This document shows positions 35,280 to 45,354 of a stretch of 64,000 bases of DNA, piece by piece. The notes below the pieces were generated by a model. It worked only from the letters and a program-made list of their open reading frames with translations, searched no databases and was not told where the DNA came from. The first letter of the stretch is position 1. Each line of letters opens with the position of its first letter. The DNA is from Staphylococcus canis (GTDB lineage Bacteria; Bacillota; Bacilli; Staphylococcales; Staphylococcaceae): assembly GCF_016238445.1 (NCBI RefSeq), contig NZ_JABANU010000006.1, positions 1 through 64,000 of the forward strand, read 5' to 3'. The translations under genes were made by a program, and so were the position numbers.

Positions 35280-36284
35280 ATGACACAAAATCGCTACTCT
35301 AGACAAATGTTATATCGAAATATTGGGGAAGAAGGTCAGGCGAAAATCAGCCAGAAATCTGCACTTATCGTTGGTATGGGAGCGTTAGGAACTCATGTTT
35401 CAGAAGGATTAGTACGTGCAGGTATTGGTAAAATTATTATCATTGATAGGGATTATATTGAGCATTCAAACTTACAACGTCAAACATTATTTACAGAAAA
35501 AGATGCCGATGAAAGTATTCCGAAAGTCATTGCGGCCGAGCGAGCTTTACGAGACATTCGGCAAGACGTCACAATTGAAGCTTTCATCGATCATGTTGAT
35601 GCCGCGTTTTTAGCACAATATGTTCCCGAAGTAGATGTCGTTATTGATGCTACAGATAATTTTGAAACGCGCATGTTAATAAATGATGCCGCGTACTATT
35701 ATCAAAAACCATGGATTTATGGTGGGGTTGTCCAAAGTACATACGTTGAAGCCGCGTTTATTCCTGGCGAAACGCCGTGTTTTCAGTGTTTGGTTCCGCA
35801 AATTCCTTCAATGAATCTCACTTGTGATACAGTGGGTGTGATACAACCTGCTGTCACTATGACAACCAGTTTACAAATTCGAGATGCGTTAAAAATCTTA
35901 ACGGAGACTGCGTTTACGCCAAAATTGACTTATGGTGATATTTGGGAAGGCACACATTATACATTTGGCTTCACCAAATTGTATAACCCACAATGTTCAA
36001 CGTGTGGTGAGACGCCGACGTACCCTTATTTAAATGAACAAGCACCGCGTTTCGCTTCAATGTGCGGAAGAGAGAGTGTGCAATATCAACACCCTACTTT
36101 AGATCAACATCAATTACTTGAATATTTACAATCAAGAGATATTCCTTACCGTTCAAATGACTATTTAATACAATTTAAATTTGACGGTTATCGATTTGTA
36201 GGGTTTCAAAATGGACGTATTTTAATACATGGATTAAATGACGTCAAACAAGCGCAAACTATGATTCACAAGTTATTTGGTTAA
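35280..36284 (+). CDS. moeB: Molybdopterin synthase adenylyltransferase (MoeB/ThiF family)
   Basis: A 334-residue E1-like enzyme that adenylates the C-terminal Gly of MoaD. The nucleotide loop is [20 protein letters not shown], the Arg/Asn region is NLQRQTLF, and two Cys pairs (CFQC and CSTC) bind Zn. There is no rhodanese domain; the last about 70 residues are a short alpha/beta tail. ATG 35280 follows AGAAAGGCG. The gene begins the cofactor cluster and is followed 13 bases later by moaB. Confidence 0.9.
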   Translation: MTQNRYSRQMLYRNIGEEGQAKISQKSALIVGMGALGTHVSEGLVRAGIGKIIIIDRDYIEHSNLQRQTLFTEKDADESIPKVIAAERALRDIRQDVTIEAFIDHVDAAFLAQYVPEVDVVIDATDNFETRMLINDAAYYYQKPWIYGGVVQSTYVEAAFIPGETPCFQCLVPQIPSMNLTCDTVGVIQPAVTMTTSLQIRDALKILTETAFTPKLTYGDIWEGTHYTFGFTKLYNPQCSTCGETPTYPYLNEQAPRFASMCGRESVQYQHPTLDQHQLLEYLQSRDIPYRSNDYLIQFKFDGYRFVGFQNGRILIHGLNDVKQAQTMIHKLFG

Positions 36285-36297
36285 AAGGAGGATTGAA

Positions 36298-36798
36298 ATG
36301 CATACAAATGTTAAATTAGACCGTCCTATCCGTTGTGCTGTGTTGACAATCTCTGACACACGTACTCCTGAAACGGATAAAGGAGGGCAACTGGCTCAAG
36401 ATTTATTAAGTTCGATAAATACAACGATAGAAGCGCAACACTATAAGATTGTTAAAGATGATCAAGAGGAGATTCGTCAAACAGTTCGTACGTGGTTATC
36501 AGATGACATTGATGTCATTATTACAACAGGTGGGACAGGTATTGCACCTAGAGATGTGACAATAGAAGCAATTAAACCATTATTAACAAAAGAGATAGAA
36601 GGATTTGGGGAGTTGTTTCGTTATTTGAGTTATACAGAAGATGTAGGCACACGTGCACTTCTATCACGTGCTCTAGGAGGTACGGTAAATCAAAAGCTTA
36701 TATTTTGTTTGCCGGGGTCAACAGGCGCTGTTAAATTGGCGTTAAACAAATTGATTTTACCTGAATTAAATCATCTCGTACATGAGATGCATAAATAA
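36298..36798 (+). CDS. moaB: Molybdenum cofactor biosynthesis protein MoaB (MogA-like)
   Basis: A 166-residue protein of the MoaB/Mog family that adenylates molybdopterin before metal insertion. [17 protein letters not shown] is the binding signature, and the C-terminal [14 protein letters not shown] is typical. AAAGGAGGATTGAA precedes ATG 36298; an in-frame codon at 36277 lies inside moeB. It ends at a terminator shared with the convergent moaC. Confidence 0.9.
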   Translation: MHTNVKLDRPIRCAVLTISDTRTPETDKGGQLAQDLLSSINTTIEAQHYKIVKDDQEEIRQTVRTWLSDDIDVIITTGGTGIAPRDVTIEAIKPLLTKEIEGFGELFRYLSYTEDVGTRALLSRALGGTVNQKLIFCLPGSTGAVKLALNKLILPELNHLVHEMHK

Positions 36799-36866
36799 AA
36801 TTAAAAAGACGGCATCATATGAATATGCGTCATAGCGCAGTTCACGATCCGTCTATTATTTTAATT
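36798..36866. terminator. Bidirectional terminator between moaB and moaC
   Basis: AAATTAAAAAGACGG faces CCGTCTATTATTTTAATTT with small internal loops; A/T flanks on both sides suit both convergent genes. Confidence 0.65.
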
Positions 36867-36881
36867 TAAGACATGATTCAT

Positions 36882-37358
36882 TTAGCGATTATAGTCGGAT
36901 TTACCTCCTGTTTTTTGCATTAAATAAGTTTCGCCAATAATCATCCCTTTATCAACAGCTTTACACATGTCATAAACAGTCAAAGCGGTAAGTGATGCAG
37001 CAGTTAAAGCTTCCATCTCAACACCTGTACGCCCTGTTGTAGATACCGTTACAGTAATCAAAAGTGTGTAATCGGACTCGTTCTGTTGCCAATCAAATGA
37101 AACATCTACACCAGATAATGGTAGTGGATGACACATTGGAATGAGTTGAGAGGTTTGTTTGGCTGCCATAATCCCAGCAATTTGCGCAGTGTTTAACACA
37201 TTACCTTTTTTAGCAGTATTATGCGTAATTTGTTCATAAATTGTCTTGTTGACAGTAATACTTGATTTAGCGATAGCTGTACGTTTCGTAATAGCTTTTT
37301 CAGATACATCGACCATTTTAGCATGACCTTGTGCATTAATATGTGTGAAATCTGACAT
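36882..37358 (-). CDS. moaC: Cyclic pyranopterin monophosphate synthase MoaC
   Basis: A 158-residue enzyme that, after MoaA, closes the cyclic pyranopterin. The sequences [39 protein letters not shown] and the Lys-rich tail are the conserved active-site stretches. ATG 37358 follows AAGGAGG with good spacing; the longer frame from 37382 includes the ribosome site. It is the only cofactor gene in this cluster on the minus strand, divergent from moeA. Confidence 0.93.
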   Translation of the reverse strand: MSDFTHINAQGHAKMVDVSEKAITKRTAIAKSSITVNKTIYEQITHNTAKKGNVLNTAQIAGIMAAKQTSQLIPMCHPLPLSGVDVSFDWQQNESDYTLLITVTVSTTGRTGVEMEALTAASLTALTVYDMCKAVDKGMIIGETYLMQKTGGKSDYNR

Positions 37359-37428
37359 AGTATTCCTCCTTATAATGTGCAAGGTTAGTATAGCATGATT
37401 CTAAATATTTGTTAGGAGTGAACGTCAA

Positions 37429-38688
37429 ATGCCAGTCGAGAAAAGAAATCCAATCCCTGTATCAGAAGCGATTCATCGTGTTGTTTCGCAAGATATTAAA
37501 ACAGAAGGAACACATATGAATATTTATGAAAGTGAAGGATACATACTTTCAGAAGATATCGAAGCGACTTATGATATCCCACGTTTTAATAAATCCCCTT
37601 ATGATGGATTTGCGATTCGTAGCGAAGATTCACAAGGCGCAAGTGGTGACAATCGAATTGCATTTAAGGTGATTGATCACATTGGCGCAGGAACTGTTTC
37701 ACAAAAAACGTTAGGTGAAAATGAAGCAGTTCGAATTATGACAGGTGCTGAAATTCCAAAAGGAGCAGATGCAGTTGTAATGCTCGAACAAACGACAGAG
37801 ACAGATGAAGGATTTACCCTTCGAAAGTCCTTTAAACATCTTGAAAATATTGCATTAAAAGGTGAAGAAACTACAACTGGAGATATCGTTTTAAAGAAAG
37901 GACAATACATTAATGCGGGTGCTGTAGCGGTGCTTGCGACATTTGGCTATGTAGATGTGCCTGTTTATCGTAAGCCATCCGTGGCTATTATTGCGACCGG
38001 TTCAGAGTTGTTAGATATTGATGCCCCTTTAGAACCTGGGAAAATTCGTAATTCCAATGGTCCTATGATTCATGCATTATGTCGAAAAGAAGGATTAGAA
38101 GCGACTGTATATAAAATACAAAAAGATGATTTTGAGAGTAGTCTTAATGTTGTTAAACAGGCGTTATCAGAGCATGATATCGTTGTCACAACAGGAGGCG
38201 TTTCGGTCGGGGACTTCGATTATTTACCAGACATTTATCGTGAAATTGATGCAGAGGTACTCTTTAATAAAGTAGCGATGCGTCCAGGTAGCGTTACGAC
38301 TGTTGCAGTGCACGGCAATCAATATTTATTTGGTCTTTCTGGAAATCCTTCAGCATGTTATTCAGGTTTTGAATTATTTTTAAAACCGGCTTTATATCAT
38401 ATGATGGGTGCTGAAAAATTTTACCCAGCAATGGTACGAGCGACGTTAATGGAAGATTTCAAGAAACCAAATCCTTTTACACGCTTTATTCGTGCAAATG
38501 TTAAAATGACAGGACGAGAAATGACAGTTAGTCCCTCTGGATTCAATAAATCAGGTGCAGTCGTTTCTATCGCACATAGTAACGGCATGATTGTGTTACC
38601 AAGTGGGACTAGAGGGTTTGAAAAAGGCCATCAAGTCGATGTGATTTTAACTGCCTCAGATGCGTTTCAGGAAGAATTATACTTATGA
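37429..38688 (+). CDS. moeA: Molybdopterin molybdenumtransferase MoeA
   Basis: A 419-residue enzyme that inserts molybdate into adenylated molybdopterin. KSPYDGFAIRSED, the molybdopterin-binding GSELL and TTGGVSVGDFDYLP segments, and GNPSACYSGF are family marks, with a C-terminal beta-barrel domain (about 335-419). AGGAGTG precedes ATG 37429. The stop overlaps mobB by 4 bases (ATGA). It is the first gene of moeA-mobB-moaE-moaD-mobA-moaA. Confidence 0.93.
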   Translation: MPVEKRNPIPVSEAIHRVVSQDIKTEGTHMNIYESEGYILSEDIEATYDIPRFNKSPYDGFAIRSEDSQGASGDNRIAFKVIDHIGAGTVSQKTLGENEAVRIMTGAEIPKGADAVVMLEQTTETDEGFTLRKSFKHLENIALKGEETTTGDIVLKKGQYINAGAVAVLATFGYVDVPVYRKPSVAIIATGSELLDIDAPLEPGKIRNSNGPMIHALCRKEGLEATVYKIQKDDFESSLNVVKQALSEHDIVVTTGGVSVGDFDYLPDIYREIDAEVLFNKVAMRPGSVTTVAVHGNQYLFGLSGNPSACYSGFELFLKPALYHMMGAEKFYPAMVRATLMEDFKKPNPFTRFIRANVKMTGREMTVSPSGFNKSGAVVSIAHSNGMIVLPSGTRGFEKGHQVDVILTASDAFQEELYL

Positions 38689-39161
38689 TTTTACAAATTG
38701 TAGGGTTTAAAAATAGTGGCAAAACGACCATGATGACTTATGCAGTGCGTTTTTTTAAAAGTTTAGGTTACCAGGTGACAACGATTAAGCATCATGGTCA
38801 CATGGGAGAAGAGATTGAACTTCCTCGTGCAACATTGGATCACATGAAACATTTTAATGCTGGAGCAGATCAAAGTATCGTGCAAGGCCATGCTTATATG
38901 GAATTGGTCAAGCGGGATAATGAAAGCACCTTAGAGACTTTAATTCAAGATTATGGTACGATAGAAAACAACATAATTTTAATTGAAGGCTATAAGCAGG
39001 CGCAGTATGATAAAGTAATTTTATATCGCAATCCAAATGAATATGAGCAACTTAAGCAATTACAAAATATCGTATTTGAAATAGATGTGTCACAATCTGA
39101 TGACATAGAAGCACAATTGAAACAAAAGTTAAAGCTTTGGATTGAAAACAAAGGAGAATGA
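38685..39161 (+). CDS. mobB: Molybdopterin-guanine dinucleotide biosynthesis protein MobB
   Basis: A 158-residue GTP-binding P-loop protein: Walker A GFKNSGKTTMM at the very N terminus, then TIKHHGHMGEE and IILIEGYKQAQYDKVIL. It assists MobA in attaching GMP to the cofactor, which matches the bis-MGD need of FdhA. It is translationally coupled to moeA. Confidence 0.92.
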   Translation: MILQIVGFKNSGKTTMMTYAVRFFKSLGYQVTTIKHHGHMGEEIELPRATLDHMKHFNAGADQSIVQGHAYMELVKRDNESTLETLIQDYGTIENNIILIEGYKQAQYDKVILYRNPNEYEQLKQLQNIVFEIDVSQSDDIEAQLKQKLKLWIENKGE

Positions 39162-39164
39162 CTA

Positions 39165-39620
39165 GTGAAACAATTTGAAGTGACGACAGATCCGATTAAT
39201 CCTGAACGCTATCGCGAATGGACATTAAATGCGAAACAAGGTGCTGTTGTCGTATTTACAGGACACGTGAGAGAATGGACGAAAGGGGTTCGAACTGAAT
39301 ATTTAGAATATGAAGCGTATATTCCCATGGCAGAGAAAAAACTTGCACAAATTGGTGATGAGATTAGTGAGAAGTGGCCCGGAACAGTGACAGCTATCGT
39401 ACATCGTATTGGAGCGCTTGATATTTCAGACATCGCAGTTTGTATTAGTGTTTCATCACCACACCGAAAAGATGCGTATCGTGCGAATGAATATGCGATT
39501 GAACGCATTAAAGAAGTCGTGCCAATATGGAAAAAAGAGATTTGGGAAGATGGTGCCGAGTGGCAAGGCCATCAACGTGGATATCACGACGACGCTATAC
39601 GTGAGGAGGGGCAATCATGA
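39165..39620 (+). CDS. moaE: Molybdopterin synthase catalytic subunit MoaE
   Basis: A 151-residue subunit that transfers two sulfurs from MoaD thiocarboxylate to precursor Z. GAVVVFTGHVREWTKG, HRIGALDISDIAV, SSPHRKDAYRANEYAIERIKEVVPIWKKE and DGAEW hold the conserved Arg/Lys residues. It starts at GTG 39165 after AAGGAGAATGACTA. The stop overlaps moaD by 4 bases. Confidence 0.93.
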   Translation: MKQFEVTTDPINPERYREWTLNAKQGAVVVFTGHVREWTKGVRTEYLEYEAYIPMAEKKLAQIGDEISEKWPGTVTAIVHRIGALDISDIAVCISVSSPHRKDAYRANEYAIERIKEVVPIWKKEIWEDGAEWQGHQRGYHDDAIREEGQS

Positions 39621-39850
39621 AAATATTGTATTTTGCAGAATTAAAAGAATTGGTCGACCGTCATGAAGATGTCTTTCATTTTGATTATGCATTAACGGTT
39701 GAACAACTTAAAAATCATTTATTTAGTACTTATCCAGTGATTCAAGGTAAAAAATTCCAAGTTGCAGTGAACGAAGAGTTTGTTCAAACGGATGAATTAG
39801 TTAATCCAAATGATGTTGTTGCTTTGATTCCACCAGTTAGTGGGGGATAA
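39617..39850 (+). CDS. moaD: Molybdopterin synthase sulfur carrier subunit MoaD
   Basis: A 77-residue ubiquitin-like sulfur carrier ending in the required Gly-Gly (PPVSGG), the site of adenylation by MoeB and thiocarboxylation. It overlaps moaE by 4 bases, which ensures matched synthesis of the heterotetramer. GAGGAGGGG ahead of it lies within moaE. Confidence 0.93.
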   Translation: MKILYFAELKELVDRHEDVFHFDYALTVEQLKNHLFSTYPVIQGKKFQVAVNEEFVQTDELVNPNDVVALIPPVSGG

Positions 39851-39854
39851 ACAG

Positions 39855-40463
39855 ATGAAGGCAATCATTTTAGCAGGTGGTCAGTCAAGACGCTTTGGTT
39901 CTGACAAAGCTTTTGCGACCATTGAAAACGAAGCGTTTTATCAAAAGTTAATTCATACTTTAGAATCCACGAATCTATTTAATGAAATTATCATTAGTAC
40001 TAACGCACAATTAGCGTCACAATTTAATTATCACAATGTAGTGATTGATCAAGTTGAACATCAAAATAAAGGTCCGTTATCTGGCATATATAGTGCAATG
40101 CAACAAAATGAACAAGATGAAGATGTATATTTCGTTATTTCTGTTGATACACCTATGGTAACGGATAAAGCTATTAGTGCGTTGTATCAGTTTATGGTTC
40201 AAAATCTTATCGAAGAACAATTAGATGTCGCTGGGTTTCAGTCAGATGGCTATCCAATTCCGACAATTGCTTTCTATCATCAACGCGTCATGTCAGTTAT
40301 TGAAGCGGTACTCTATTCGCAAGATTTAAGTATGAAACATCTTTATGACCAAGTTTCCGCAGACTGGCTAGATGTTAATACGATTCAGGGACCATCATAT
40401 TGGTACAAAAATATTAACACACAAGAAGACTTAGAAAGATTAAAATCTGAAATAACAGAGTAA
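39855..40463 (+). CDS. mobA: Molybdenum cofactor guanylyltransferase MobA
   Basis: A 202-residue nucleotidyltransferase that joins GMP to Mo-molybdopterin. The N-terminal GTP loop is [15 protein letters not shown], and ISVDTPMV contains the metal-binding Asp. ATG 39855 follows GGGGGAT from the end of moaD, 4 bases after its stop. It makes the guanine dinucleotide form used by FdhA. Confidence 0.93.
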   Translation: MKAIILAGGQSRRFGSDKAFATIENEAFYQKLIHTLESTNLFNEIIISTNAQLASQFNYHNVVIDQVEHQNKGPLSGIYSAMQQNEQDEDVYFVISVDTPMVTDKAISALYQFMVQNLIEEQLDVAGFQSDGYPIPTIAFYHQRVMSVIEAVLYSQDLSMKHLYDQVSADWLDVNTIQGPSYWYKNINTQEDLERLKSEITE

Positions 40464-40483
40464 ACGATAAAAGGAGGGCGCAT

Positions 40484-41506
40484 ATGACACAACAGATTTT
40501 AGATAAATTAGGTAGACCTATTCGTGATTTGCGCATTTCCGTCACAGATCGTTGTAATTTTCGATGTGATTATTGTATGCCAAAGGAAATTTTTGGAGAC
40601 GATTATGTTTTTCTACCTAAAAACGAATTGCTATCATTTGAGGAACTTGTGCGCATCACACGCATTTATGCTAAATTAGGCGTTAAAAAAGTAAGAATCA
40701 CAGGTGGAGAACCTTTAATGCGTCGTGATTTACATCTATTGATAGAACAAATTAATCAAATCGATGGCATTGAAGATATTGGACTTACTACAAATGGCTT
40801 ACTACTTAAAAAGCATGGTCAAAAATTATATGATGCTGGATTAAGACGTTTAAACGTGAGTTTAGATGCCATTGATGACAAGCTTTTTCAAAGTATTAAT
40901 AATCGTAATATTAAAGCTTCAACAGTCTTAGAACAAATCGACTATGCCTTATCAATCGGATTTAATGTTAAAGTGAATGTCGTTGTACAAAAAGGCATTA
41001 ACGATGATCAAATTATTCCGATGCTACAATATTTTAAAGATAAAGCGATAACGATTCGTTTTATTGAATTTATGGATGTTGGTAATGATAATGGTTGGGA
41101 TTTTAGCAAAGTGGTTACTAAGGACGAGATGCTTAATAAGATTGAACAACAGTTCGATATCGAAAAAGTGCCACCGCAGTACTATGGCGAGGTTGCGAAA
41201 TATTATCGTTATGCAGGATCTACATCGAAGTTTGGACTGATTACGAGTGTATCTGACTCATTTTGTCATTCTTGTACAAGAGCGCGTTTATCTTCAGATG
41301 GTAAATTTTATGGTTGTTTATTTAGTACCGTTGATGGCTTTGACGTCCGTCCGCTTTTAAGAAGTGATGCTACAGATGAAGAAGTTGAGGAACAATTGAA
41401 ATCATTATGGCGCATTAGAGATGACCGCTATTCTGAAGAAAGAACAGAACAAACTGTTAAAAATCGACGTAAAAAGAAAATTAATATGAACTATATAGGT
41501 GGATAA
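40484..41506 (+). CDS. moaA: GTP 3',8-cyclase MoaA
   Basis: A 340-residue radical SAM enzyme that starts molybdopterin synthesis from GTP. The first 4Fe-4S cluster is in [10 protein letters not shown], the second cluster Cys residues are in [21 protein letters not shown], and the chain ends in the catalytic Gly-Gly (NYIGG). AAAGGAGGGCGCAT precedes the ATG. It is the last gene of the cluster, followed by a strong terminator. Confidence 0.94.
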   Translation: MTQQILDKLGRPIRDLRISVTDRCNFRCDYCMPKEIFGDDYVFLPKNELLSFEELVRITRIYAKLGVKKVRITGGEPLMRRDLHLLIEQINQIDGIEDIGLTTNGLLLKKHGQKLYDAGLRRLNVSLDAIDDKLFQSINNRNIKASTVLEQIDYALSIGFNVKVNVVVQKGINDDQIIPMLQYFKDKAITIRFIEFMDVGNDNGWDFSKVVTKDEMLNKIEQQFDIEKVPPQYYGEVAKYYRYAGSTSKFGLITSVSDSFCHSCTRARLSSDGKFYGCLFSTVDGFDVRPLLRSDATDEEVEEQLKSLWRIRDDRYSEERTEQTVKNRRKKKINMNYIGG

Positions 41507-41507
41507 T

Positions 41508-41585
41508 AAAAAAGTTGGGACAGCACATTGTGAGTTTGAAGAGATATCATAATTTCTCAAAACCATGTGCTTATCCCAACTTTTT
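41508..41585. terminator. Bidirectional terminator after moaA
   Basis: AAAAAGTTGGGA and TCCCAACTTTTT form a perfect outer stem around a foldable middle, with A and T runs for both convergent genes. Confidence 0.85.
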
Positions 41586-41588
41586 GTG

Positions 41589-43748
41589 TTAATGTGGACG
41601 TTTAAAAATGAGAATCAATCCAACGATTAATAAAGGTAGACCTAGAATAATGCCGAATATCGCAAAACGTTCACCAGTTGTTGGTAATTGGTCATTATGT
41701 TTTTTTGCGGTGTTAATTGCTTTTTGAATCTCACCAAAAGTTTCAGCACTTGAAACTTTGGCTTTATATTGATTCTTTTCTGATTGTGGTAATTGTTTTA
41801 AATTTTGAATATACAATTGACCTTCAGATTTTTTTTGATCGATAACCGATTTGGATGGTTCTTGTGTATCCTCGGTAGGTGTGTGTTGTGATGCTTTGTA
41901 TTGCTTAAAGTCAATTTGTGCGAGTAACGGGTCATGATCACTTGCACGACCTGACATATCTGTAAAGTCACTATTTACATGAATCATGTCTAGTAGTGTA
42001 TATGGTTTAAGGTTTTCGCTTACTAGTATGTGATCTAGTGTTTGGCTATTACCTTGGTAAACATAAGAATATCTTAATGCTGCTTCAACATCATTTACCA
42101 TATTGTACAAACCATGAGAAGCGAGTGTTTGTACAGCATCTGACCATTGAAAGTCATTATAGTCACCAACTGAAACGATGTGCGCATTTGGATTATCTTG
42201 TTGAATTTGATCTACAAAAGCACCGACGAGCTCAGCTATTTGTTGTCGTTGTACTTCGCTTTCATACGCAACTGGCTGCTTTTGACCAAATAATGGGTCA
42301 TCTCCACCTTTAGAATTCCAATGATTTACAATCGCAATAATTTGCTCACCATTGAATTTAAATTGTGCTGCTAAAGGTTTGCGTGAATTTTGAAATGCCT
42401 CTGAATTCGGTGCGATACGACCAGGATTGTGCGTTAAATTCCCATTTTTATAGCCTACAGCTGTAGAGGCATCTCCTGGCGAGATATGATCGTCAAACGT
42501 AACGCGTTGTGGATTATATAGGAAACCTACACGAATATTTGCGTCAGGTTGTCCGCCATCTTGATTATTGTTTGGGTCGATATTGATGTATCGATAAGTT
42601 GGACCTCCTGCTGCCTCAATGGCTTGTATCAATCGTTGATAAGATTGATTCGCTTCAGCTGTTCCTTTATCTGGACCATTATTATCTTGGACTTCTGTTA
42701 CACCGATAATATCGGGCTTTTTCATGTGCGTTACAATTCCCTTAGCTAGCTTTTGTGCTTTGTCATCAGATGATGTCTTTTTATTGTTTGAAAAGTTTTC
42801 TAGATTATAAGAAGCGATAGTCAATTTATCAGGATCGGGTTCAATTTTTGTTCCTTTTGGGTAACTTTGACTCTCATGGAACGCATCCTTCATATCTTTT
42901 GTATCTACTAACACTTTATAATTTTGATAGCCGTATCCGACAACTCCTGTAATTGGACCTTTAAACGTATCACCCGTTTTGACATTAAATGATTCTGCTT
43001 CATTTTGGTTGTCCATGAGTTTAAATGCAATACGGTCTCCATTTTGGTCAGAAGGTTGTAAGAGAACGCCGCCATTTTCAGTTTCTTTCTTGCGCTGATG
43101 TAATACAGCAAAAATATCACCATATTGTTGTGGACCGACACTGCGAACATTGCCAAATTCAACGCGCATACCTTCTAGGGATTCCCAGAAGTCAATCGCA
43201 TATTGGTTACGGTCATATACATTGAAGTGTTGATCTGATGCGATTTGACGAGGTATGTGTTTAATTTTAATTGGTTTCGGTAACTTCTGATTAGATGCTT
43301 TGGTTACGATAGCGCCACGTGCACTTTGACGTGCATCAAGTTCAGTAATTGGTAAATCTGTTTCTTGTCGATCACGATACCCCTCAATCGCGTATTCACG
43401 AATGGTACCTGAAACATGCACAAGATCCCCAACTTTAACGTCTGAAGGTGTTTTGCCCGTATAGACGATAAGCGCTTCTGATGTATTTAAATCTTTATCA
43501 GTATGCTTGTCAGGTGTTTGGATGTGCAGATAGTGTTGTCCTTTTATCTCATATTGATAGGTGACAATCCCCTCTACATTTTGGACAAATTGATCTTTAT
43601 ATTCAGATTGATGTTTAGCCCCTTGAATGTCATGAATTTGAGTAACGGATTCGGCGGCATTGGTGGACATGTAACTTGAAAAAATAACACCAAACCCACT
43701 TAATATTAGTAAAAACATTAAATATACTTTAAATACGTGACGTTTCAA
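41589..43748 (-). CDS. Sortase-anchored extracellular nuclease, SpnA/ExeM-like
   Basis: A 719-residue surface protein. The signal peptide (1-32, ending TNA-AES) lacks a YSIRK motif. Two OB-fold-like segments (about 35-165 and 185-300) precede an endonuclease/exonuclease/phosphatase domain (about 312-620) with the active-site stretches SYNLENF, GVTEVQD, VNHWNSKGGD, VGDYNDF, TLDHIL and SDHDP. A linker leads to the sorting signal LPTTG (688-692), a hydrophobic helix and KRPH. The layout resembles streptococcal wall-anchored SpnA and secreted ExeM nucleases. It should degrade extracellular DNA, for example in neutrophil traps or biofilm. It is a single gene placed between moaA and a MarR gene. 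Confidence 0.85.
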   Translation of the reverse strand: MKRHVFKVYLMFLLILSGFGVIFSSYMSTNAAESVTQIHDIQGAKHQSEYKDQFVQNVEGIVTYQYEIKGQHYLHIQTPDKHTDKDLNTSEALIVYTGKTPSDVKVGDLVHVSGTIREYAIEGYRDRQETDLPITELDARQSARGAIVTKASNQKLPKPIKIKHIPRQIASDQHFNVYDRNQYAIDFWESLEGMRVEFGNVRSVGPQQYGDIFAVLHQRKKETENGGVLLQPSDQNGDRIAFKLMDNQNEAESFNVKTGDTFKGPITGVVGYGYQNYKVLVDTKDMKDAFHESQSYPKGTKIEPDPDKLTIASYNLENFSNNKKTSSDDKAQKLAKGIVTHMKKPDIIGVTEVQDNNGPDKGTAEANQSYQRLIQAIEAAGGPTYRYINIDPNNNQDGGQPDANIRVGFLYNPQRVTFDDHISPGDASTAVGYKNGNLTHNPGRIAPNSEAFQNSRKPLAAQFKFNGEQIIAIVNHWNSKGGDDPLFGQKQPVAYESEVQRQQIAELVGAFVDQIQQDNPNAHIVSVGDYNDFQWSDAVQTLASHGLYNMVNDVEAALRYSYVYQGNSQTLDHILVSENLKPYTLLDMIHVNSDFTDMSGRASDHDPLLAQIDFKQYKASQHTPTEDTQEPSKSVIDQKKSEGQLYIQNLKQLPQSEKNQYKAKVSSAETFGEIQKAINTAKKHNDQLPTTGERFAIFGIILGLPLLIVGLILIFKRPH

Positions 43749-43826
43749 AACAAATCCTCCTAAAAATAGTAGTAAATGGTGCGAATTCTTAGAAGCGAAT
43801 ATAACCCCAAAATCATTACAAGTAGG

Positions 43827-44267
43827 TTAGTCAGACTGATGTATCTGATATAACAAATGATGGTAGAGCTGTTCTAGTACGATATTCGTTTGCTCAAGGT
43901 TTTCTTCAGGTATGTCCATAGTATTAAGTACGTCACGCTGTAATTGTTCAATGCGTTTTTTAACACTGTGATGTACAAATTGGCCAGTTTTTGTCAAACT
44001 GAGCAACTTTTCACGTTTATCTTCACCCGGTTTAACATTGAGCCAACCTCTATCATCGATGGCTTTTAAAATTTTACGTGTTGTTGGTTTTTCGATGGAT
44101 CGTCGCTTTGAAATTTGTACAAGTGTTGTCTCAGGATGTAACGCGATATCTTTCATCACTAACCATTGCGCAGTATGTATATCGTATCGATCTAATAAAG
44201 GTTGAGTGAGCTTAATATAAGGACGATATAGTCGGGTGAAATGATCAAATAAGTCTGAAGGTTGCAT
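43827..44267 (-). CDS. MarR-family transcriptional regulator
   Basis: A 146-residue winged-helix regulator: TTLVQISKRRSIEKPTTRKILKAI is the recognition region and PGEDKREKLLSLTKTG the wing. GAAAGGAGTT precedes the ATG. A perfect inverted repeat (44303-44324) lies 36 bases upstream of its start and is probably its own operator. The target genes are unknown; neighbours are the wall nuclease and, divergently, the VOC protein. Confidence 0.85.
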   Translation of the reverse strand: MQPSDLFDHFTRLYRPYIKLTQPLLDRYDIHTAQWLVMKDIALHPETTLVQISKRRSIEKPTTRKILKAIDDRGWLNVKPGEDKREKLLSLTKTGQFVHHSVKKRIEQLQRDVLNTMDIPEENLEQTNIVLEQLYHHLLYQIHQSD

Positions 44268-44302
44268 AAATAACTCCTTTCTATAGGTATTGAGAAGCAG
44301 TC

Positions 44303-44324
44303 ATGTTTCATACTTGTGAAACAT
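44303..44324. promoter_or_regulatory. Probable MarR operator
   Basis: ATGTTTCA-TACTTG-TGAAACAT is a perfect 8-base inverted repeat with a 6-base spacer between the marR start and the divergent VOC gene. Confidence 0.6.
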
Positions 44325-44556
44325 TCAAAAATTATAATGAATTTAACACTATTTATAAATTATTATAGCATGTCTAACATAGTTTAATAGAGGTGATAAT
44401 GTTAATGTTGGTTGAATTTTACAAGAGGGACGATGAAGTCTTGTGAGCGCAATATAGACACGATGTCATAAAAATGAGATAAGATATTTCAAAGAGATTT
44501 CATTAAGAATATTTGATAAAATAGCATTAGGACTTTTTGATGAGGAAGGCGATGAC

Positions 44557-45354
44557 ATGATAGAGATTCAATTTGACCATATCATACATTATATAGATAA
44601 TTTAAAAAGGTTTGAATTTCCCGGGCAATATTTAAAAATTCATAATGGAGGTCGACATGAAAAATTAGGAACATACAATCGACTCATTCATATTGATCTT
44701 AGTTACATCGAATTACTAGACCGCTTCGATCATGGACGTGTTAAGCAACAATCGAAAACAAATGAAGGTAAACAGTCTTTTGCATCTTCTATCTTAGAAA
44801 ATGATGCGAAACAAGGATTTAAAAAAATTTGTTTACGTACGAATAATATTGAAGGGTTGCAACAGGAACTGGAAATGAAAGGGATTAAAACGATTGGTCC
44901 AATTGATATGACACGTCAAAATAAAAAAGGCCATACACTTTCATGGCAATTGTTATATATTGACACTACGTTATGTTCAGCTTTATCCCCATTCTTTATC
45001 CAATGGCAACAAAGTGACGAAGCGCGACGTTCCGAGTTACAAACGCACTTTCAAAGTCATTTAAAAATAGATACAGTAGGATTTCGTACATATCAGAGAC
45101 AAATGATGGTTGACAACTGGCAACAATGGCTAGGTATGGAAGTAGTTGAATCGTCAGATAAAGTCACAGTACTTCAACATCCTAATACACCTGTAAAGTT
45201 TAAAATCACAGAAGGTAAAGAGGATATGATAGAAAGTATACGACTCATTGATGAGACGATTACAGCCCCCGTTCAAATTCGTATCAAAGGTGCGACATAT
45301 CAATTTGTGCCACCTAATGATACAACGTTAAATAAACCGCACGAACTAGCATAA
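44557..45354 (+). CDS. VOC (glyoxalase-like) family protein
   Basis: A 265-residue protein of the vicinal-oxygen-chelate superfamily. The N-terminal module starts with IQFDHIIHYIDNLKRFEFPG and continues NGGRHEKLGTYNRLIHID, like YwbC/glyoxalase-3-type metal sites with His and Glu. The substrate is unknown. GAGGAAGGCG precedes ATG 44557. Its 3' end overlaps by 41 bases the convergent small membrane protein gene. Confidence 0.8.
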   Translation: MIEIQFDHIIHYIDNLKRFEFPGQYLKIHNGGRHEKLGTYNRLIHIDLSYIELLDRFDHGRVKQQSKTNEGKQSFASSILENDAKQGFKKICLRTNNIEGLQQELEMKGIKTIGPIDMTRQNKKGHTLSWQLLYIDTTLCSALSPFFIQWQQSDEARRSELQTHFQSHLKIDTVGFRTYQRQMMVDNWQQWLGMEVVESSDKVTVLQHPNTPVKFKITEGKEDMIESIRLIDETITAPVQIRIKGATYQFVPPNDTTLNKPHELA

